From: Sinotaia quadrata
Lineage: Eukaryota; Mollusca; Gastropoda; Architaenioglossa; Viviparidae
DNA: 64,000 nt
NCBI GenBank assembly: GCA_028829895.1
Contig: CM054180.1
Coordinates: 100,538,635 to 100,602,634, forward strand
Direction of reading: 5' to 3'
Shown here: positions 60,701 to 64,000 of the stretch, in pieces
Layout: each line of letters starts with the position of its first letter
Numbering within the stretch: the stretch's first letter is position 1
The notes under the pieces: generated by a model
The model's input: the letters and a program-made list of their open reading frames with translations, nothing else
What the model was told of the DNA's origin: nothing
The model's database searches: none
Program-made: the position numbers and the translations under genes

Positions 60701-63551
60701 CCATTTCTGCTGTGCGAAATACATTTGAACCATTCTCCTGCTTTTCCATGAACTGGAAAAAATAAAAGAACAATTCAGTTAAGTTCTATTCTAGCATGTA
60801 TAGTCCACTCAATGTTCAATTCTTGTATGTATAAATGTCTTAATTTATTTATTCAACAACTGTTTAAAAGACAGTGTCATGTCTTAACCCGTTCGCTGAC
60901 CTACGGACACAAAAGGGATGCGCTTGCGCACATCGATAGCCACTTTAAAAAAATAACAATCAAGTCAAGCAGACGATATGTTTGGGTTCAGCAGCCAATC
61001 TGCTCTAATTTTATCATTGGCTAACTATTTTTAGAAAGGTATTTTCCATTACAAAGTTCGGAAATCCCCAGACACCTCACGTTTATCGAAGCTGAGCCGC
61101 CATTTTGAACCGAAGTTTGTACTACACATGGCTCGTTTCAAGGACTATTTTCAGTTGTTTGCTTGATCCTACCTAACGAACTTAATTGTGTAAATAAATT
61201 TAATATATTGTAGATGAAATTCGACAGGCCTACTGAATTTTTGGATGTGACCATTTGATAATAAAAAATAAAAACCGTTCGGTCTCAAACCGAACCCTCG
61301 TGGTCGTCGTTATGACGTCGTTATGATACTATTTTTATCGATGACCACTTTAAAAAAAATACCAATCAAGGTCAAGGAGAAAGATATGTTTGTGTTCAGC
61401 AGCCAATCTGCTCTAATTTTATCATTGGCTAACTAATTTTAGAAAGGTATTTTCCATTACAAAGTTCAAAAATCCCGAGTCACCCCTCGCTTGTAAAGAA
61501 GCTGAGCCGCCATTTTGAACCGGTTTGGAATTATACATTGCACGTTTCAAACACGATTTTTAGTTGATTGCCTGATCCTACCTAAAGAACTTTATTGTGT
61601 AAATTAATTTAACATATTGTAGATGAAATTCGACAGGCCTACTGAATTTTTGGATGTGACCATTTGATAATAAAAAAAAAAAAACCGATCAGTCTCAAAC
61701 CGAACCCTCGTGGTTTTCATATGACTCTTTCGTTTTGTTCAAAATCAACCAATTTCCCCAGAATAATATTTATTTACACAAGATAAATTATTATTTATAC
61801 CATATATTCAAATGGCAATCAACAAAAATCGTTTTCTTTCGGATTTTATTCAAGGAAACATCTAACAAATTGACGAAGGTCAACACAAGAAAAAGGTAAG
61901 AAAACTTTTTATTTATTTATTTATTTTTGAATTTAAAATAATAATAAGCAAACGTTAAAAAATTAAATAAATATTTTTAAAATGTCCCCCATAATATTTA
62001 TTTTGAAAATCATTTTAGAATTGTACGAATTATGCTTGCTTTTAATTATTTAGTAGACTAGTAAAAAAAAAAAAACGGTGAAAATGTTCCCAAGTTCAAC
62101 AAAAAGATAAGAAATCTTTGTATTATTTCTTTGTTTTTGAATTCGAAAAAAATTTAAAAAATACTTTTAAGATTCCTTAGTATGTCTATAATAGGTAGTA
62201 ATTTAAATTTTTAAAATCCATTGATAATTACAGTCGCTTTAAATTTTTTAGCACACTGACCCATTCAGTTATCGTTAGCATCCAACATGGTTGCCGGCCA
62301 AGGGGTTAATGAGTTTATATTATTAGAAGTAGTAGTAGTAATTTCCTCAAACAAAATATGAAACAAAAGAGTTAGTGCCCATTTTCATCTACTTTTTCTA
62401 TTTCCATATTTATTAATAACTTACCATCAGTGGATATTTCCTAACCACTACAACATCAACACAGCCAATCAACCCTCCCCCAGCAAAGAGAGAAGAAACA
62501 GGCACGCACAGTGGCAGAGGACAGTGATGGTAACCAAGTTTAGAGAAAGCTGGGGCAGGTCGTGTGGAATTGGTTGAGATCTTCAAGTGCAGTCCTGCTG
62601 GAATCTAAAAGGTTACCAATTTGGATGTAAGTTTTATATTTTTTACTATATCTTCTATCAATAACTTAGCTTATACTTTTTACTAGTCTTTTACCATTAA
62701 CTGAGTTATATCTTGTACAAGAACAGACACAAATAGTAATGGAAAATGCACACAATATTAAAATTTACAACAAGGCCAACAATGATTGCATCACCTAACC
62801 ATTAAAACTTACCAGGTAAACAAGGCATGCAATTACCATTAAAACTTATGAGACAATCAATGCATGCATAGTACCATTAAAACTTATGAGACAAGCAATG
62901 CATGCATAGTACCATTAAAACTTATGAGACAAAAACTGCAGGTATTTTACCATTAAAACTTATGAGACAAAAAGCAATGCATGCATCTTACCATTAAAAC
63001 TTACGAGACAAATACTGTATGCATCTTACCATTAGAACTTATGGAGACAATCAATGTATGTATCTTACTATTAAAACTTATGAGACAAATACTGTATGCA
63101 TCTTACCATTAGAACTTATGGAGACAATCAATGCATGCATCTTACCATTAAAACTGATGAGACAAGCAATGCATGCAGCTTACCATTAAAACTTATGAGA
63201 GGAAAATGCATGCATCTTCCATTAAAACTTACAAGACAAAAACTGCATGCATCTTACATGATGAGACTATCCATCATAAAACTGATGAGACAAACAATGC
63301 ATGTTTAGTACAATTAAAACTTATGAGACAAAAAACTGCATGCATCTTACCATTAAAACTGACGAGACAATCGATGCATGCATATTACTTACCTCCAAAG
63401 GGCTACATGCCTCCTGTGACCCTAAAAGCTCCGCCCCACTAACAATGATCTTGTGACCCAATGTTAATCTTTTCCTCTCAATCAAGGCTTTCAGGGCAGC
63501 ATCTGATTTACAAGGCATGGAGTACCACCCATCAGTAACTTCCAGCATTTT
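45438..63551 (-). CDS. BRCA2: BRCA2 homologue, 3' 13 coding exons (5' partial)
   Basis: Exons in gene order: 63551-63393, 62604-62425, 60752-60602, 59330-59221, 57790-57671, 56298-56223, 56010-55914, 54090-53979, 53319-53231, 50992-50917, 50776-50600, 48313-48242 and 45773-45438. All have GT-AG borders, and they join without frame loss into 584 residues and TAG. The product is the DNA-binding half of BRCA2, which with DSS1 binds ssDNA and loads RAD51 in homologous recombination. OB1 starts at KMLEVTDGWY, which lines up with LEVTDGWY of vertebrate BRCA2. OB2 contains FAGGGLIGCVDVVVV and a tower insertion of about 125 residues, and resumes with VSLQKYRVAG and VMLTVWRPGADWEAV. OB3 has DFVGIVVCSKTGR and MLKEGTTLTVSNLQLRS. 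The tail keeps PPPLPMLTVTKSPAATKAF, matching the vertebrate LPPPVSP...SPAAQKAF segment. The 5' exons lie off the right edge. Confidence 0.95.
45774..48241. other. last BRCA2 intron
   Basis: 2.5 kb of AT-rich unique sequence. I see no transposon, array or extra exon. Confidence 0.45.
48242..48313 (-). CDS. BRCA2: BRCA2 exon, short helical segment after OB3
   Basis: 24 codons, KGELLRQAKERLTGLI then SSCTSGHE, flanked by acceptor ttttttttccag and donor gttaca (weak). It corresponds to the vertebrate segment following OB3 that ends near a CTSG motif. Confidence 0.88.
48385..48665. repeat. degenerate 45-60 bp repeat in BRCA2 intron
   Basis: Copies share aatcatgaataatagttaaa, taagatcacaattgtag and ttttcctgaag. 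Confidence 0.65.
48991..49009. repeat. poly-G run
   Basis: An uninterrupted run of about 17 G on the plus strand, followed by gggaggg-rich sequence. It is C-rich in BRCA2 transcripts and a possible assembly or sequencing weak spot. Confidence 0.85.
49098..49928 (-). mobile_element. second hAT transposon relic, N-terminal half, in BRCA2 intron
   Basis: In the minus sense the element starts CAGTGGTGCACAAACTCTGG at 49,928, a hAT-like terminus, and after a leader encodes a BED-type zinc-finger N-terminus: MAANRKEKLTMKTGS (about 49,452), YCFVQQQ, CLLCHSTVAVAKVSNIKRH, a stop, then EMKHQNFHNVVGDERTVRIE and LRRSLNRQQNIFSKQS. At least one frameshift and the in-frame stop after KRH disable it. The catalytic part and other terminus are missing. 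It is the N-terminal counterpart of the family seen at 6441-8077, but the end sequences differ, so it is a different subfamily. Confidence 0.88.
49929..50599. other. BRCA2 intron segment
   Basis: No feature recognised between the hAT terminus and the next exon. Confidence 0.45.
50600..50776 (-). CDS. BRCA2: BRCA2 exon: OB3 second half
   Basis: 59 codons, phase 0 on both sides. AFCLQDMLKEGTTLTVSNLQ followed by LRSEHKQLVEASASLEMSHF corresponds to the IKPHMLIAASNLQWR-to-ALFAGDFSVF region of vertebrate OB3, then a helix (AEEKHLLESMRLV). Acceptor ttgcctgcag, donor gtgagt. Confidence 0.93.
50917..50992 (-). CDS. BRCA2: BRCA2 exon: OB3 core strand
   Basis: 26 codons: YGSDVLYVVDINGDILLIWI then WGGIQ, equivalent to FVYLSDECYNLLAIKFW of vertebrates. 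Acceptor cattcttag. The acceptor and first half of this exon have been copied three times into the upstream intron. Confidence 0.92.
50993..51240 (-). repeat. three decayed copies of a BRCA2 acceptor plus exon start
   Basis: About 65-71 bp units, each containing (plus strand) attgatatctacaaac, taaagagctt, catacctatagaat and catcaaattctc. The real exon/intron border reads attgatatccacaac, taaagaacat, catacctaagaat, gtcaaattctc. The array is therefore a duplication of the border. Confidence 0.85.
51430..52360. repeat. 42-bp minisatellite, about 21 copies, two variant classes
   Basis: Unit agttattttacccatcttct, tgccagatgtcacacaatta, at. A second class has ctcaaccctacc in place of cacacaattaat. 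The order of classes is non-random, with several alternating pairs (84-bp higher-order unit). The period of 14 codons leaves both strands open for over 300 codons (51,433-52,395 minus; 51,455-52,495 plus). The array lies in a BRCA2 intron and I regard the frames as non-coding. Confidence 0.95.
52500..53230. other. BRCA2 intron segment
   Basis: Unique AT-rich sequence with no recognised feature apart from a short G-run near 52,650. Confidence 0.45.
53231..53319 (-). CDS. BRCA2: BRCA2 exon: OB3 first strand
   Basis: IWNVACLRQRSPLFREFDFV then GIVVCSKTGR, matching EVDLIGFVVSVVKKTG of vertebrates. Acceptor ttggtaacag, donor gtaagc; the last codon is split. Confidence 0.92.
53320..53978. other. 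BRCA2 intron
   Basis: AT-rich with long T-runs (53,530-53,550 and 53,888-53,900). Nothing else recognised. Confidence 0.45.
53979..54090 (-). CDS. BRCA2: BRCA2 exon: end of OB2
   Basis: Encodes LGKGSELQVTAGRQTQLQLM, then NIEENLLDLVYEPRE, equivalent to vertebrate [20 protein letters not shown]...YQPRE. Acceptor attttttttcag. Confidence 0.92.
54540..54890. repeat. 37-bp minisatellite
   Basis: Unit aaaggaggcttaagactgca, ttattattatatcatat, about nine copies, best at 54,700-54,870. Confidence 0.88.
54950..55790. repeat. diverged 37-bp minisatellite related to the preceding array
   Basis: About 20 units of the form ctattgctatgccatgtcat, aaggttcttgaaacact with many indels. Same period and a similar cttaaaa/cttgaaa core as the neighbour array. 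Confidence 0.8.
55914..56010 (-). CDS. BRCA2: BRCA2 exon: OB2 core
   Basis: Encodes SVMLTVWRPGADWEAVQEGK, then RYCMYSLAASLS, close to [30 protein letters not shown] of vertebrates. Acceptor atacctgtggcag, donor gtattt. Confidence 0.94.
56223..56298 (-). CDS. BRCA2: BRCA2 exon: OB2 after tower
   Basis: 25 codons and one base: SERVVVSLQKYRVAGCCRQD then IDKKA, resuming the OB2 barrel (vertebrate VWKLRIVSY). Acceptor ctatttgcag, donor gtgagt. Confidence 0.92.
56299..57670. other. BRCA2 intron with one minisatellite
   Basis: Apart from the 69-bp array at 56,815-57,110 nothing is recognised. Confidence 0.45.
56815..57110. repeat. 69-bp tandem repeat, 4 copies
   Basis: Unit gtgaaatactacatttacag, acaaccctaatatagtacaa, aaccatgaacattatatata, cgatgcaca. 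Copies are nearly identical; the 23-codon period leaves the minus strand open, an artefact. Confidence 0.94.
57671..57790 (-). CDS. BRCA2: BRCA2 exon: tower, returning helix
   Basis: 40 codons: SMLSNSQLERLVEYRRWQQE then EHQQLLQTRMKQALADSSVQ, a long charged helix corresponding to vertebrate [20 protein letters not shown]...RKAMES. Acceptor gtcttttag, donor gttggc. Confidence 0.92.
57791..59220. other. BRCA2 intron
   Basis: Unique sequence; nothing recognised. Confidence 0.45.
59221..59330 (-). CDS. BRCA2: BRCA2 exon: tower tip (three-helix bundle)
   Basis: Encodes VKHRHFMNECEVRELTTGAE then ISDAVDKSLQPEDLQ, aligned with the RQQVRALQDGAELYEAV segment at the tip of the tower, the part proposed to contact dsDNA. 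Acceptor atcttttaccag, donor gttagg. Confidence 0.92.
59331..60601. other. BRCA2 intron
   Basis: Contains a 52-bp direct duplication at 59,350-59,425 (ttcaagtcttgtgtatttaa) and a degenerate repeat at 60,240-60,480 (gcaagtggtgatcaataa type). Confidence 0.55.
60602..60752 (-). CDS. BRCA2: BRCA2 exon: tower, outgoing helix
   Basis: FMEKQENGSNVFRTAEMEAK then VRDQYEEKREAMIERLYAKL and QLEIEKEQYA: the WMEK...IFRNEREEEKEA-type start of the tower and its long alpha helix. Acceptor attttttccag, donor gtgagt. Confidence 0.93.
60888..62305. mobile_element. TTAA-flanked, piggyBac-like non-autonomous element with internal tandem duplication
   Basis: The element starts CCCGTTCGCTGAC directly after TTAA (60,884-60,887). 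Its other end, read in reverse complement, starts CCCCTTGGCCGGC, again bordered by TTAA (62,306-62,309). TTAA flanks and short CCC-starting inverted ends are the hallmark of piggyBac-type transposons. It has no transposase. Inside, a block of about 400 bp occurs twice in tandem (60,931-61,335 and 61,336-61,735), sharing ttcagcagccaatctgctct, gctgagccgccattttgaac and tctcaaaccgaaccctcgtg. It is richer in CpG than its surroundings and lies in a BRCA2 intron. Confidence 0.7.
62425..62604 (-). CDS. BRCA2: BRCA2 exon: OB1 end and OB2 start
   Basis: 60 codons, phase 0 both sides. IPAGLHLKISTNSTRPAPAF then SKLGYHHCPLPLCVPVSSLF and AGGGLIGCVDVVVVRKYPLM, matching [22 protein letters not shown] through VGCVDVIIQRAYPIQ. 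Acceptor accttttag, donor gtaagt. Confidence 0.95.
62780..63392 (-). repeat. 38-bp minisatellite fused to a BRCA2 donor site
   Basis: About 15 copies of accattaaaacttatgagac, aaaaactgcatgcatctt. In the gene sense each unit contains ATGGTAAGATGCATGCA, while the adjoining true donor is GAG|GTAAGTAATATGCATGCA. The first intronic bases of the BRCA2 intron are thus the end unit of the array. Confidence 0.87.
63393..63551 (-). CDS. BRCA2: BRCA2 exon: OB1
   Basis: 53 codons: KMLEVTDGWYSMPCKSDAAL then KALIERKRLTLGHKIIVSGA and ELLGSQEACSPLE, nearly identical in pattern to vertebrate [20 protein letters not shown]...LTVGQKI..HGAELVGSPDACTPLE. Acceptor ctaattttcag, donor gtaagt. The preceding exon (helical domain) lies outside the window. 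Confidence 0.95.
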
Positions 63552-64000
63552 CTGAAAATTAGTAAGAGTCTATGAACAAGTCAGGTAACAAGAGAGTAAA
63601 ACAGACTAAGATATCTTTTAATCTTCAAATGCATTTAAGCATAAACTATAATGTAGTTGGATTTAAGCAGAAAACACACTGTAAAATGAAGTAACAGAAA
63701 GTTCTAATAAATATGAATTTTTAATAATGTATGACTATATTTTTCTTGTATGCATGCCAGAGATATATTATAGGAATATCCACAATCTCTATCCATAAAA
63801 GTCAGAATCACTAAGCTCCCCATCTATCAACAGGAGGAAAGTTCCTATCCAAAAGGATGCAATCCCATGTCTCAAGTAACAAAAAGGCAAAGTATATATA
63901 TATATATCTACACATACACATAAGGTAGGAGGGTATGTAAGTGTGTCAACCTGTTAAATATTCAGGAAAAACTTAGGTAGAAAAATTTCTTTTTCACCAC
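63552..64000. other. BRCA2 intron running off the right edge
   Basis: No further BRCA2 exon found. A (TA)n run is at 63,893-63,908. Confidence 0.5.

Noticed and set aside
60812..61024. 70-codon plus-strand frame across the left end of the TTAA element
   Set aside because: Spans the insertion boundary and has no coding signature.

Overview
This is intron-rich, AT-rich animal nuclear DNA. Every coding segment found is split by GT-AG introns. The recognisable genes are BRCA2, a microsomal cytochrome P450 and a single-pass membrane protein, and the transposon relics are of metazoan type (hAT, Tigger/pogo, Ty3/gypsy, piggyBac-like). I infer an invertebrate, probably a lophotrochozoan such as a mollusc, from general character rather than from a diagnostic marker. 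No rRNA, tRNA, CRISPR array or operon was seen.

Layout. Positions 1-12,400 hold no recognisable host gene. They carry a series of minisatellites, a nearly complete hAT element relic (6441-8077, with matching 8-bp flanks) and a Tigger/pogo relic (about 10,780-11,560). On the minus strand, 12,661-14,425 holds the last two coding exons of a membrane protein with a Gly/Pro/Ser-rich tail; its 5' exons were not found. A GC-richer stretch (about 19,600-19,870) lies between this gene and the next, which is transcribed away from it. On the plus strand, 20,722-42,036 is a complete cytochrome P450 gene of 11 coding exons (493 residues). Its introns carry a Ty3/gypsy fragment and at least a dozen tandem arrays. 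On the minus strand, 45,438-63,551 holds the 3' 13 coding exons of BRCA2: OB1, OB2 with the tower insertion, OB3 and a short C-terminal tail. The 5' part, including any BRC repeats, lies beyond the right edge. Its introns contain a second hAT relic, a TTAA-flanked piggyBac-like element and more minisatellites. The P450 and BRCA2 genes converge tail to tail.

The most interesting signal is not a gene. Several minisatellites and duplications are copies of splice junctions of the neighbouring exon: the membrane-gene donor (13,905-14,098), the P450 exon 7 donor, exon 8 acceptor and exon 10 donor, one BRCA2 acceptor together with half its exon (50,955-51,240), and one BRCA2 donor (62,780-63,392). 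The copies keep or lose the splice dinucleotide in different ways. One creates an in-frame alternative acceptor that would add 15 residues to the P450; another duplicates a perfect donor whose use would put a stop before the haem cysteine. The three genes have no obvious common pathway: BRCA2 acts in homologous recombination in the nucleus, the P450 is an ER mono-oxygenase and the third is a surface or endomembrane protein.
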